DNA from: an uncultured Woeseia sp.
Lineage (GTDB): Bacteria; Pseudomonadota; Gammaproteobacteria; Steroidobacterales; Woeseiaceae
Assembly: GCA_937925605.1 (NCBI GenBank)
Contig: CALALV010000163.1
Span: 1 to 29,122 of the forward strand
Length of the DNA: 29,122 nt
Direction of reading: 5' to 3'
Position numbers and translations under genes: made by a program. Positions 6,939-14,645 of the stretch are shown in pieces. Position 1 is the stretch's first letter, and each line of letters begins with the position of its first letter. Under the pieces are notes generated by a model. It ran no database searches. It saw nothing but the letters and a program-made list of their open reading frames with translations, and was not told the DNA's origin.

Positions 6939-9173
6939 TCACAGTCCGCCGGTCAGTTCCACGCGGTTCGACTCGGTCTCCCCGTAGCTGACCCAGTAGG
7001 CCGTGTCGCCGGCCGCCGGGATCACCGTGAAGACCGCGATGCCGAGCGCATCGGTGACGCCGGCCGCGCTGCCGGTCGCGCCGTTCGCGTGCTTGCTGTG
7101 CAGCGTCAGCGCCAGCCCGGCCAGCGCGTTGCCGTCCGGCGTCGCGACCGTGGCCGTCAACGCCAGCAGTTGGCCGGCCGTCGCGCCGTCGGCAAGCAGT
7201 GGATCGAGCGAGACGACGGCCTGGTCGAGGCCGCCGACACCGCCCTCGCCCGCAGCGCTGTTCGCCGGACCGTCGGCGACGACGATCGGCTCCTGCAGGT
7301 GGATGTTGCCGCCGGCGATGCCGTCGCCGCTCGAGCGCGACGCCGTGTCGTAGACGCAGCCGCTCGTGCACTCGAGATAGAAGCGGTCCGGCGGCTGTGC
7401 GCCCCTGCCCTTGCCGTGCTTGCCGTTGTCCTCGCCGCAGACGTAGAACGCGGCGCCGTCGAGGCCGTTGAAGCGCCCGGTCGCGCGGAACTCGAAGCCG
7501 CCCTCGGCCGAGGTCGCGCCGCCGTTGCAGTCGCCGCCCGGCGCCAGGCTGACGATCGCCTCGGCGTCGATCGTCACGCCGACCTCCTTGTCCTTCAGCT
7601 TGAGCTTGCCGTCGAGTTCGCCGTGCTTCACGCGCGCGTCGAAGCTGAAGTTGATCTTGTTGAAGTCGGGATCGCCGTCGTCGACCGGCAGTCCGTCGAG
7701 GAAGCCCGAGCCGTGCACCCGGCCGCTCTCCGGCGTCACGTTCACCGGCTCGTCCGGGTCCTCCGGCAGGTTCGGCTGCAGGATGAACAGCTCGCCGTGG
7801 TCGAGCTGGCTCAGCGCGACCGCGCCGCTCGCGAAATGGAAGTAGCCGCTCCAGACGCCGCCGAACACCGCCGCGTCGACGTCGGGCGGGTGCGTGTCGA
7901 AGAACGCGACCTGCGTCAGCACGCCGTTCGCGATGTCGGAGGCGTCCAGCACGCGGTAGCCGGCGACGTAGTTCGCCTGGTGCAGGTACTTGCCCTTGAA
8001 GTACATGTTGTGATCGATCGAGCCGGTCGGCCCTTCGTAGGTGCCGATGAACGACGGATTGTCGAGGTCCTGCACGTCCCACATGTAGGTGCGGGTGTTG
8101 TGCGGCGCCCCGGCGAGCGTCGCGTTCAGCTCGTCCAGTTCGTCGTTCGAGCCGACGTAGCGGAAGTCCTCGGTGAACCAGCCCTGGTGCACGTAGCCCT
8201 GGCCCGGGTAGACCATGTTGCCGGCCAGCAGCACCGGGTTCGCCGTGTCGCTCATGTCGAAGATCGAGAACTGGTCTTCCATGAACGCGAGGCAGATCTC
8301 TTTGCCGACGTGTTCGAGGTCCGGGCCGCGGTAGACCGTGCACTGCGCGTCGTGCACCGCGCCCGGCAGGCCGCTGTTGAAGCAGCCGAGGAAATCCGGG
8401 AACAGTGGGTCGACGCTCAGGTCGAGCATGTGGAACTCGGCGCCGCAGGTGTCGCTCGCGACCGCCGTGGCGAAACCGGTGTCCTCGTCGATGACGATGT
8501 TGTGCGCCTCGTCGAAGCCGGAGTAGATCTCGTCCTCGACGAATTTCTGCGGCGTCGACGGGTCGGCCGTCAGCAGGCGCTCGAGGTTCATGATCTGCAG
8601 GCCGTGCACGAAGTCGTCGGCGTGCTCGGTGCCGGAGTCGTGGTCGTGCGGGATCAGCGCGAGCTCCGGGCTGAAGTCACCGACGACGTAGACGTGGTTG
8701 TTATAGACCTTCAGGTCGCGCCACAGGAAGTTCTGCGTCGGCGCCGTCATGCAGCCGAGGAACACCGGGTTGTAGGGATCGGTCACCTCGATGAACGCGA
8801 CCGCGTCGCTGAGGCCCTGCAGCGCAAACTCGCGCAGGTTGCCGTCCTCGTCGGTGTGCGCCCAACCCCACATGTCGGAGCCGGTCATCGGCACCGGCGG
8901 CTGGTCGCCGCCCAGTGTCGGGTTCAGCGGGTTCTCGAGCGGGTTCAGCAGTTCGCAGAGTTCCTGCGACAGCTCGAAGCTCGGCACGATCGCGATCAGG
9001 TCGACCGAGTCGCAGGCGTAGGCGCCGGCCATGCCGGTCGTCTCGTCGCAGGCGATCGGCGGCGTCACGGACTGCGCCGCCGCCGGGGTAGTGTCTGCGA
9101 ACAGCAGGACGGCGGCGACGAGCGGCGCGAGGCCGGCTGGCAGGAGGCGGTGTGCCCGGAGCATGGATGTCAT
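6939..9173 (-). CDS. Choice-of-anchor B (LVIVD-repeat) secreted protein
   Basis: This 744-residue exported protein has a signal peptide ending near PAAAQS (about residue 35). Residues about 80-470 show the choice-of-anchor B pattern of LVIVD-like beta-propeller repeats. Repeating units include DAVAFIEVTDPYNPVFLG, HMLDLSVDPLFPDFLG, SIFDMSDTANPVLLAG and YMWDVQDLDNPSFIG. A region (about 480-610) resembling the post-COAP-1 domain follows, with cysteines in CNGG, YVCGED and LECTSGCVYD. The C-terminus (about 650-744) is Ig-like/Big_1-type, ending in RVELTGGL with no sorting tail or anchor visible. Start ATG 9173 is preceded by GAGGGGAACCGCC. Function is unknown; proteins of this type are surface or secreted. 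It is followed by sodC at 10 bp, so the two are probably co-expressed. Confidence 0.83.
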   Translation of the reverse strand: MTSMLRAHRLLPAGLAPLVAAVLLFADTTPAAAQSVTPPIACDETTGMAGAYACDSVDLIAIVPSFELSQELCELLNPLENPLNPTLGGDQPPVPMTGSDMWGWAHTDEDGNLREFALQGLSDAVAFIEVTDPYNPVFLGCMTAPTQNFLWRDLKVYNNHVYVVGDFSPELALIPHDHDSGTEHADDFVHGLQIMNLERLLTADPSTPQKFVEDEIYSGFDEAHNIVIDEDTGFATAVASDTCGAEFHMLDLSVDPLFPDFLGCFNSGLPGAVHDAQCTVYRGPDLEHVGKEICLAFMEDQFSIFDMSDTANPVLLAGNMVYPGQGYVHQGWFTEDFRYVGSNDELDELNATLAGAPHNTRTYMWDVQDLDNPSFIGTYEGPTGSIDHNMYFKGKYLHQANYVAGYRVLDASDIANGVLTQVAFFDTHPPDVDAAVFGGVWSGYFHFASGAVALSQLDHGELFILQPNLPEDPDEPVNVTPESGRVHGSGFLDGLPVDDGDPDFNKINFSFDARVKHGELDGKLKLKDKEVGVTIDAEAIVSLAPGGDCNGGATSAEGGFEFRATGRFNGLDGAAFYVCGEDNGKHGKGRGAQPPDRFYLECTSGCVYDTASRSSGDGIAGGNIHLQEPIVVADGPANSAAGEGGVGGLDQAVVSLDPLLADGATAGQLLALTATVATPDGNALAGLALTLHSKHANGATGSAAGVTDALGIAVFTVIPAAGDTAYWVSYGETESNRVELTGGL

Positions 9174-9314
9174 GGCGGTTCCCCTCGCGCCCGCCGGACC
9201 GCCCGCCGCTGCCGCGGCGGCTCCGTCGAGACAGGCGCTTGTACGTCAGTCTGGAAAACGCCAACGATAGGGCGCGGGCGAACGCGCGCCCATGAGGCAG
9301 TCTACCCAGTGACG

Positions 9315-9332
9315 CTGGGGGATTTCCCCCAG
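9315..9332. promoter_or_regulatory. G/C-block dyad upstream of the choice-of-anchor B gene
   Basis: CTGGGGGA and TCCCCCAG are perfect complements separated by TT. The dyad sits 41 bp past the metalloprotease stop and 142 bp before the choice-of-anchor B start, both on the minus strand. No T-tract follows on the minus strand, so it is either a weak terminator of the protease gene or a symmetrical regulator site for the next gene. The sequence does not decide between these. The rest of the 9174-9372 spacer is GC-rich with no clear promoter. Confidence 0.35.
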
Positions 9333-9372
9333 GGGCGTGCGGCGCGGCAGCGCGCCGGCCCCGGGGAAAGAG

Positions 9373-11334
9373 CTAGTGCAAGGCGGTCGCGCGGCGGCGG
9401 CGCGCCAGCGCCGCAAGCAGCGGCAACAGCAGCCAGGAAGCGTGGCCGCCGCCGCTCGAGCCCGCGCCGCCACCGCCCGAACCGCCGCCGGCGGTGTCGG
9501 TGACCGTCACCTGGCCGGTCGCGGCGTTGTTGGCCGCGTCGCGGTCGGGTTCGGTGGCGCTGACTTCGACCGTGTAGCTGCGCGCGCCGACCGCCACGCC
9601 GGTAACGCCGACCTCCAGCGTCGCGCTGGCCCCGGCGGCGAGACTCGCGAGGTCGCAGGTCGCGCTGCCGGCATCGCTCGTGCAGGCGCCGCCCGGCAGG
9701 GTTGCACCGTCGATGCGCAGGCCGGCGCCGGGCACGACGGTCAGGACCAGGTCGCTGGCCGCGATCGTCGCGAGGTTTGAGACCGTCGGGCGCAGCGTCG
9801 CGGCCTGGTCGACGCCGAGCTGCGCGAGGTCCGGCGCGGCGACCGACAGGTCGACGGCCGGATCGACGGTGAGCGTCTGCACCGCGCCGTCGTTGGCCGC
9901 GTTCGTGTCGCCTGCGGCCGTGGCCGTCGCCGCGAACTCGAAGCTGCCGACCGCGTCGGCGCCGACCACGACGGAAACCGTCGCGCCGCTGCCGGAAGCG
10001 ATCGAGCCGAGCGCACAGTCGACGCTGCCGGCGCCGGTCGTGCAGCTGCCCGCCGTCGCACTCGCCGACTGCAGGCCGAGCTGCACGGGCACGCTGATCG
10101 TAACGCTCACGTCGTTCGCGGTCTCGGTGCCGATGCCGTCGACGTCGAACTCGACCGTCGCGGCGTCGCCGAGCAGCGCGTTGCCCGGCACGGCGCCCGG
10201 GCCTGCGGCGACGTCGGTCGTCGGCAGCGCGGTAATGCAGGACGCGCGCGCGATGGCGTCCTGCATCTGCTCGATGCTGCAGGCCGAGAAGGTGTCGCTG
10301 CCGTTCAGGCGCGGCGCCATCAGGAAATTCTGGGCGGTGGCTTCGCAGGCAGAGCCGGACTCGCCGTCGTGCGGCGAGCCGAAGTTGTGGCCGAGCTCGT
10401 GCGCGGCGACCAGGCTGTCGGTCGTGACGCCCGACGTGCCCTGCGTCAGCCCGGTACCGAAGTTGCGGCTGCAGAGCGCGCCGGTGTAGGCGATGCCGAT
10501 CGTGCTGCCGTCGAGTTCGCGGCCCGTGAACAGGTGAGAGAGCCCGTTGTCCTGCTGCGCCGGCGTCGCGCCGCGGTAGGCGGTCAGCTCGTCGAGCAGG
10601 TCGCCCGCACTCGTCGTGTCACTGAATGGCTCGTTGGTCGCGTCGAAGACCTGCACCAGGTTCAGGTTCAGCTGCACGCCGAGCTGCTCGGAGAAGATGC
10701 CGTCTACAACGTTCATGCGCGTGACCAGCGCGGCCGCGGCGTCGACGTGGTCGTCGCCGAAATCGGCATCGCCAAGGATCGCGAGGTCGATCTCCTGGGT
10801 GGCGCCGGGGGCCAGCGCCGATGACTTCGCGAGCCCCGACTGCAGTGCGTCGAGCATGCCGCCGCCCGTCGTCGCCGCGCTCGCGCAGCCGAGCACGGCC
10901 GGATCGAGCTGCAGGTCGGCGAGCCGGAAGATGACCGGCGCACCGGCGCCGGGCGGGCGCTCGATCGCGAAGTACTCGCGGCCGTCGAACAGCAGTCCGG
11001 CCGGTTCGCCGTCAACGACGACGACGCGCAGCCACGAGCCGGGCGCGCCTTCGAGCCGGCCGCGGTAAACGCCGACCCCGGGCGCGAGCGCGTGGCGGCC
11101 GAGGCTGTCGAGCAACCGGCGGTTGTCCGCGAGTTCGAGCGCGAAGCGTCGGCCGAACGCGTCGAAACCGAGCCGCTCGGTCGCGGACACATCGTTTATG
11201 CCGGCGGCAATGCGCTCGATGTGCAGGCCGGAGAGCGGCTCGCTGTAGCGGATATGCACGCCGTCGGCCGCCAGCGCGGAGCCGAGCGCGAAGGCCGCGA
11301 AGAGGCCGGAAAATCGGGAAATCCAGGGCTTCAT
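9373..11334 (-). CDS. Reprolysin-like (M12B) secreted zinc metalloprotease with GlyGly-CTERM-like tail
   Basis: This 653-residue exported protease has a signal peptide at residues 1-22. A reprolysin-type propeptide (about 25-150) includes VYRGRLEGAPGSWLR and LLFDGREYFAIE; Cys150 in AVLGCAS could serve as a cysteine switch (inference). The catalytic domain (about 180-370) has the zinc site HELGHNFGSPHD (His312, Glu313, His316, His322) and a Met-turn at FLMAP (Met339). Two DUF11/CARDB-like beta domains follow, marked by paired cysteines and the repeated DTNAAND and DRDAANN. The C-terminus is glycine/serine-rich, then SWLLLPLLAALARRRR, matching the GlyGly-CTERM sorting pattern processed by rhombosortase in gammaproteobacteria. 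The start MKPWISRF (ATG 11334) is chosen because it begins the signal peptide; the longer frame upstream has no such feature. No rhombosortase gene is in the window. Confidence 0.87.
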   Translation of the reverse strand: MKPWISRFSGLFAAFALGSALAADGVHIRYSEPLSGLHIERIAAGINDVSATERLGFDAFGRRFALELADNRRLLDSLGRHALAPGVGVYRGRLEGAPGSWLRVVVVDGEPAGLLFDGREYFAIERPPGAGAPVIFRLADLQLDPAVLGCASAATTGGGMLDALQSGLAKSSALAPGATQEIDLAILGDADFGDDHVDAAAALVTRMNVVDGIFSEQLGVQLNLNLVQVFDATNEPFSDTTSAGDLLDELTAYRGATPAQQDNGLSHLFTGRELDGSTIGIAYTGALCSRNFGTGLTQGTSGVTTDSLVAAHELGHNFGSPHDGESGSACEATAQNFLMAPRLNGSDTFSACSIEQMQDAIARASCITALPTTDVAAGPGAVPGNALLGDAATVEFDVDGIGTETANDVSVTISVPVQLGLQSASATAGSCTTGAGSVDCALGSIASGSGATVSVVVGADAVGSFEFAATATAAGDTNAANDGAVQTLTVDPAVDLSVAAPDLAQLGVDQAATLRPTVSNLATIAASDLVLTVVPGAGLRIDGATLPGGACTSDAGSATCDLASLAAGASATLEVGVTGVAVGARSYTVEVSATEPDRDAANNAATGQVTVTDTAGGGSGGGGAGSSGGGHASWLLLPLLAALARRRRATALH

Positions 11335-11486
11335 GCCGCACCCGGCGAGTGTTCGGAAACGAACATCAAAGATAAGCAGACCGGGCCCGGCCACGGCAAG
11401 CGAAAAAGCGTCACCGTTTGGCGACAGGCGAGAAAAAAACGTGCGCCAGTTCGCAATCCGCGCAGAAAACCCGGCGGGCGCCCGGC

Positions 11487-11882
11487 CTATTCCGTCGCGG
11501 CGCCGTGCTTCAGCGGGCAGGGCGGCAGCGGGCCGCCGGCCTCGAGCGTCGTCCGGGTCGCCGCGTCGACGAGGTACAGCGCATCGTCGCGGGTGACCAG
11601 GAACCGGTCCTCGAGGCGTTCGCCATCGTCGTCGACGAACTCGACGCGCGCGCCATCGACGCGGTAGCTGCCCTGCCGCGGATAACCCGGGAACGGGTCG
11701 ACGACCCGGCCGCTCGCGTCGAGCCGGCGCTCGTCGGTGAAGCGCTCCCACTCGAAGCGGCCGTCGGCGAGCGTCACGATGTCGCCGGCGTAGGCCGTGC
11801 AGGCCGGCGCGAAACGACCCTCGACCTCGCGGCAACCGGCCAGCAGGGTCAACAATACGAACGGCAGCAGGCGCAGGGGCAC
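11487..11882 (-). CDS. Small lipoprotein of unknown function
   Basis: This 131-residue protein starts at GTG 11882. The start is chosen because GGAG (11890-11893) lies 7 nt upstream and the reading begins directly with a lipoprotein signal, PLRLLPFVLLTLLAGC (Cys17). The mature part is a short beta-strand-rich sequence with RFEWERF, GSYRVDGARVEFVDDDGE and DDALYLV, suggestive of a small barrel or sandwich. Three cysteines follow the lipobox region or lie near the end (PPCPL). I do not recognise a family. It stands alone between the metalloprotease and the divergent Anbu gene, and the 11335-11486 spacer shows nothing. Confidence 0.7.
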   Translation of the reverse strand: MPLRLLPFVLLTLLAGCREVEGRFAPACTAYAGDIVTLADGRFEWERFTDERRLDASGRVVDPFPGYPRQGSYRVDGARVEFVDDDGERLEDRFLVTRDDALYLVDAATRTTLEAGGPLPPCPLKHGAATE

Positions 11883-11987
11883 GGCGGGACTCCGGGGCGG
11901 GTGGCCGGCACAGTGTACCGCGGGCGGCGCTCCGCGAAAGCACTGCCGGCGATTCACAGCGGCCGCGCGGGCGTTTAAGCTGCGCGC

Positions 11988-12749
11988 ATGACCTATTGCC
12001 TTGCCGCCATCGTCGACGACGGGCTCGTGTTCGTGTCGGACTCGCGCACCAACGCGGGCATCGATCAGCTCGGCGTGTATTCGAAGATGCACCCGTTCCT
12101 CGAGCTGGACGGCCGCTACTTCGCGCTGCTCAGCGCCGGCAACCTCGCGACGACGCAGGCCGTCGTCGCGAGGCTGCGCCAGGACATCCGCAAGTCCGCG
12201 GCGACCAGCCTGGTCTCGGTCGAGACGCTGCGCGAGGCCGCGGACTACGTCGGCGCGCTGAGCCGCGAGGTGCAGGAGAAATACGCCAAGTCGAAATCGA
12301 AAGCGGCCGAGGAATTCTCGCCCGCGGCCGACTTCATCTTCGGCGGGCAAATCGGCGACGCGAAGCACGCGCTGTTCCACATTTACCCGCAGGGCAATTA
12401 CGTGTCGCCGACCGCGCTGGCGCCGTTTTTGCAGATCGGCGAGCAGAAGTACGGCAAGCCGATCCTCGACCGCATCGTGCGTTCCGACACGGACCTCGAG
12501 ACGGTCGCGCGCTGCGGCCTCGTGTCGATGGACTCGACGATGCGCTCGAACGCGAGCGTCGGCCCGCCGGTCGAGCTGCTGATCTGCTACGCCGACGGCC
12601 GGCGTCCGCCGGTGCACCAGGTCTTCGAGGAGAACGACCCCTACCTGCGCGCGATCCGCGACGCCTGGGCAGAGAACCTGCGCAAGGCCTTCGAAACCCT
12701 GCCGCCGCTCAAGCTGCCGGAGGCGAGGGTCCGGCTGGTCGACCGCTGA
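11988..12749 (+). CDS. Anbu-type proteasome-related N-terminal hydrolase
   Basis: This 253-residue protein is of the Anbu/bacterial proteasome homologue family (COG3484), related to HslV and the 20S beta subunit. It begins MTYCLAAIVDDGLVFVSDSRTN. Removal of Met would expose Thr as nucleophile, with the conserved Asp (VSDSR, Asp18 of the precursor) and Lys (YSK, Lys33) at the expected spacing of the Thr-Asp-Lys triad. No propeptide is present. Length is normal for Anbu. The start has little ribosome binding site, and the leader from about 11970 may be very short. The gene converges with the neighbouring metallopeptidase, with only 4 bp between their stops. Anbu genes are known to cluster with ATP-grasp and alpha-E genes, which lie just beyond that neighbour. 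Confidence 0.9.
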   Translation: MTYCLAAIVDDGLVFVSDSRTNAGIDQLGVYSKMHPFLELDGRYFALLSAGNLATTQAVVARLRQDIRKSAATSLVSVETLREAADYVGALSREVQEKYAKSKSKAAEEFSPAADFIFGGQIGDAKHALFHIYPQGNYVSPTALAPFLQIGEQKYGKPILDRIVRSDTDLETVARCGLVSMDSTMRSNASVGPPVELLICYADGRRPPVHQVFEENDPYLRAIRDAWAENLRKAFETLPPLKLPEARVRLVDR

Positions 12750-12753
12750 GGTT

Positions 12754-13710
12754 TCAGCGCTCGGCCTGCGCCTCCACGAGCCGGTGGACGCATTCCAGCT
12801 TCTCGATCACCGGGCCGGTCAGCACGAACGGGTAGGCGTCCGCCTGGCCTAAGCTCCGCATCAGCTCGTTCAGCACCAGCACCAGCTGCGTGAAGCGCAT
12901 GTGCCAGCCGCGCGCCGGCTCGGGCAGGCGCAGGCGGTGCTCCTCGGCCGCCTCGAGCGCGGCGCGGATCTGCAGGTAGTGCGACCAGCACTCCGCCCAG
13001 TCCTCGGCCGGGTGCGCGGACGCGTAGCCGCTGACGAAGCGCGTCGCCCAGTCCGCCGGCGGCCCGTGCCGGTAATAATGTGCAAGCGCCGCGGCGTAGT
13101 CCGCGCGCTCGTCGCCGAACAGGCGCCTGACCTCGCCGATACTGTCGTCGTCGACGAGCTCCGCGAAGTAGTAGTGTCCCGACTCGTGGCGGAAGTGCCC
13201 GAGCACGGTGCGCACGGGCTCGCGGAACTGCACGCGCTGGGTTTCGCGGAACACGTCGTCGGCCTCGGCCGCGTTGATCGTGATCGTGCCGTCCAGGTGG
13301 CCGGTGGCGACGTGCGTTTCGCGCACGTCCGGGTTCGTCCGGCGATCTTCCTTGAACACGAAGCCCAGCCGCCCCGGGTCCACCGGCAGGCCGAGCCGCA
13401 GGAGTTCGTACAGCAGGCGCCGCTTCGCGGTTTCGAGCTTCAGCCAGCGCTCGCGGTTTTTTGGCTTGTCGAGCGCCGGGATGACGCGGCTCGTGCGGCA
13501 GGACAGGCAGTGCGCCTCGCCTTCCGCGCTCAGCCAGTTGCAGCGGCTGGGCCCGTCGCGGTTGGCGCAGAACGGCAGGCCGGCGCCGGGCGACTCCTCG
13601 GCGACGAGGTCGAGCGTGGCCGGGTCGAAGGCCAGGCTGCGCCGGCAGGCGAGGCAGCGCAGGTTCTCGAAGTAGACCGCGTGCCCGCAGCGGCAGGCGA
13701 ATCGCCTCAC
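12754..13710 (-). CDS. Zinc-ribbon putative zinc-binding metallopeptidase (Peptidase_Mx/COG4307 type)
   Basis: This 318-residue cytoplasmic protein carries two N-terminal zinc ribbons: Cys6, Cys8, Cys19 and Cys22, then Cys48, Cys57, Cys68 and Cys71. The catalytic-type motif HESGH (residues 175-179) sits in VLGHFRHESGHYYF, followed by acidic and aromatic segments such as EDWAECWSHYLQI, the usual pattern of this family. Protease activity is predicted from the motif only. The ATG at 13710 overlaps the alpha-E stop by 4 bp, so it is the last gene of the ATP-grasp/alpha-E operon. It takes the place where a transglutaminase-like protease gene often stands in similar loci. Confidence 0.85.
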   Translation of the reverse strand: MRRFACRCGHAVYFENLRCLACRRSLAFDPATLDLVAEESPGAGLPFCANRDGPSRCNWLSAEGEAHCLSCRTSRVIPALDKPKNRERWLKLETAKRRLLYELLRLGLPVDPGRLGFVFKEDRRTNPDVRETHVATGHLDGTITINAAEADDVFRETQRVQFREPVRTVLGHFRHESGHYYFAELVDDDSIGEVRRLFGDERADYAAALAHYYRHGPPADWATRFVSGYASAHPAEDWAECWSHYLQIRAALEAAEEHRLRLPEPARGWHMRFTQLVLVLNELMRSLGQADAYPFVLTGPVIEKLECVHRLVEAQAER

Positions 13711-14645
13711 GCGGCGTCCCCGGGCAGGAACCAGCGCGCCACGACGGCCTCGTGCGCCCGGCCGAGCGCCGCCTGCAGCCGGTCCATCAGGGCGCTGGCC
13801 TCGGCGGCCGTCATCGCCTCGACGTCGAGGCCCGTGACCAGCTCGTTCGCGGCCGCGAGCGCCGCGATCACGTCCTCGCCCGCGGGCAGCGCGGCAGCGC
13901 TGTCACGCGCCGCGTCGAGGCAGCACTGCACGGCGCGCGGGAACGCGCTGTCGCCGAGCAGGAAGCGCACGACGCCGACCCCGTTGACCTGCGGCTGGCA
14001 GTACTGCCGGTACATCTGGAAACCGCTGACCGAGCGCAGCACGTTGCTCCACAGCGTCGACTCGTAGCGCAGCACCTGGCGTTCGTCCTCGCGCAGGTAG
14101 GCGGCGGCGACGTCGATGATGCGGCTGGTCATGTCGGCGCGCTCGATGTTCTGGCCGAGCACGAGGAAGCGGTAGGGGCTGTGGTGACTCATCGTCGCGG
14201 CGAGGATGCCGTACACCTGCTGGCAGCGGCCGATGCAGTCCGACAGGATCTCGAAACGGTTCTCGCCGGCGGCCGCCAGCGCCAGCTGTTCGCGGGACAC
14301 GTGGTACAGCTCGTTCACGTTCTCCCAGCTTTCGTGCGGCAGCAGGTCGCGCGAGTTGCGCACGTTCTCGCGCAGCGCGCGCAGCGAGTACATGAGCGAA
14401 CTGGGGCCGGCCTCCTCGGCCAGCAGGAACTGCAGGATGTCGTTCTCGGTGCGACCGCGCCCGCTGTCCGCGAAGGCCTGCATCGCGCCGAAGATCGTGA
14501 CCAGGTCGTACCACTCGGCACCGACGTCCGGCGGCAGGTCCAAAAACAGCTGCGAGTATTGCTGCGCGATGCGCGCGGTGCCCTCGGCCCGCTCGAGGTA
14601 GCGGCCGGTCCAGTACACCCGCTCCGCGGCGCGCGACAGCATCAT
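13707..14645 (-). CDS. Alpha-E domain protein (COG2307 type)
   Basis: This 312-residue all-helical protein is of the alpha-E family. It opens with MLSRAAERVYWTGRYLERAE, the family's diagnostic N-terminus. The later segments ESWENVNELYHVSREQL, FLVLGQNIERADMTSRIIDV and LRSVSGFQMYRQY also match the family. Its partner is the ATP-grasp protein upstream, and the pair is predicted from comparative genomics to ligate or modify a peptide or amide-containing metabolite; the substrate is not known. Two consecutive ATG codons exist. The first (14645) forms an ATGA overlap with the ATP-grasp stop and is chosen. The gene also overlaps the metallopeptidase start by 4 bp, so three proteins are made from one coupled message. 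Confidence 0.9.
   Translation of the reverse strand: MMLSRAAERVYWTGRYLERAEGTARIAQQYSQLFLDLPPDVGAEWYDLVTIFGAMQAFADSGRGRTENDILQFLLAEEAGPSSLMYSLRALRENVRNSRDLLPHESWENVNELYHVSREQLALAAAGENRFEILSDCIGRCQQVYGILAATMSHHSPYRFLVLGQNIERADMTSRIIDVAAAYLREDERQVLRYESTLWSNVLRSVSGFQMYRQYCQPQVNGVGVVRFLLGDSAFPRAVQCCLDAARDSAAALPAGEDVIAALAAANELVTGLDVEAMTAAEASALMDRLQAALGRAHEAVVARWFLPGDAA

Noticed and set aside
9270..9291. GGGCGCG/CGCGCCC inverted repeat
   Set aside because: A 7-bp GC-only match with an 8-nt loop is expected by chance in this composition and has no T-tract.
6714..9503. A 929-codon open frame on the plus strand opposite the choice-of-anchor B gene
   Set aside because: It is a GC-rich antisense shadow: its translation is dominated by Arg, Val and Ala, with no family motif, while the minus strand encodes a recognisable signal peptide and LVIVD repeats.
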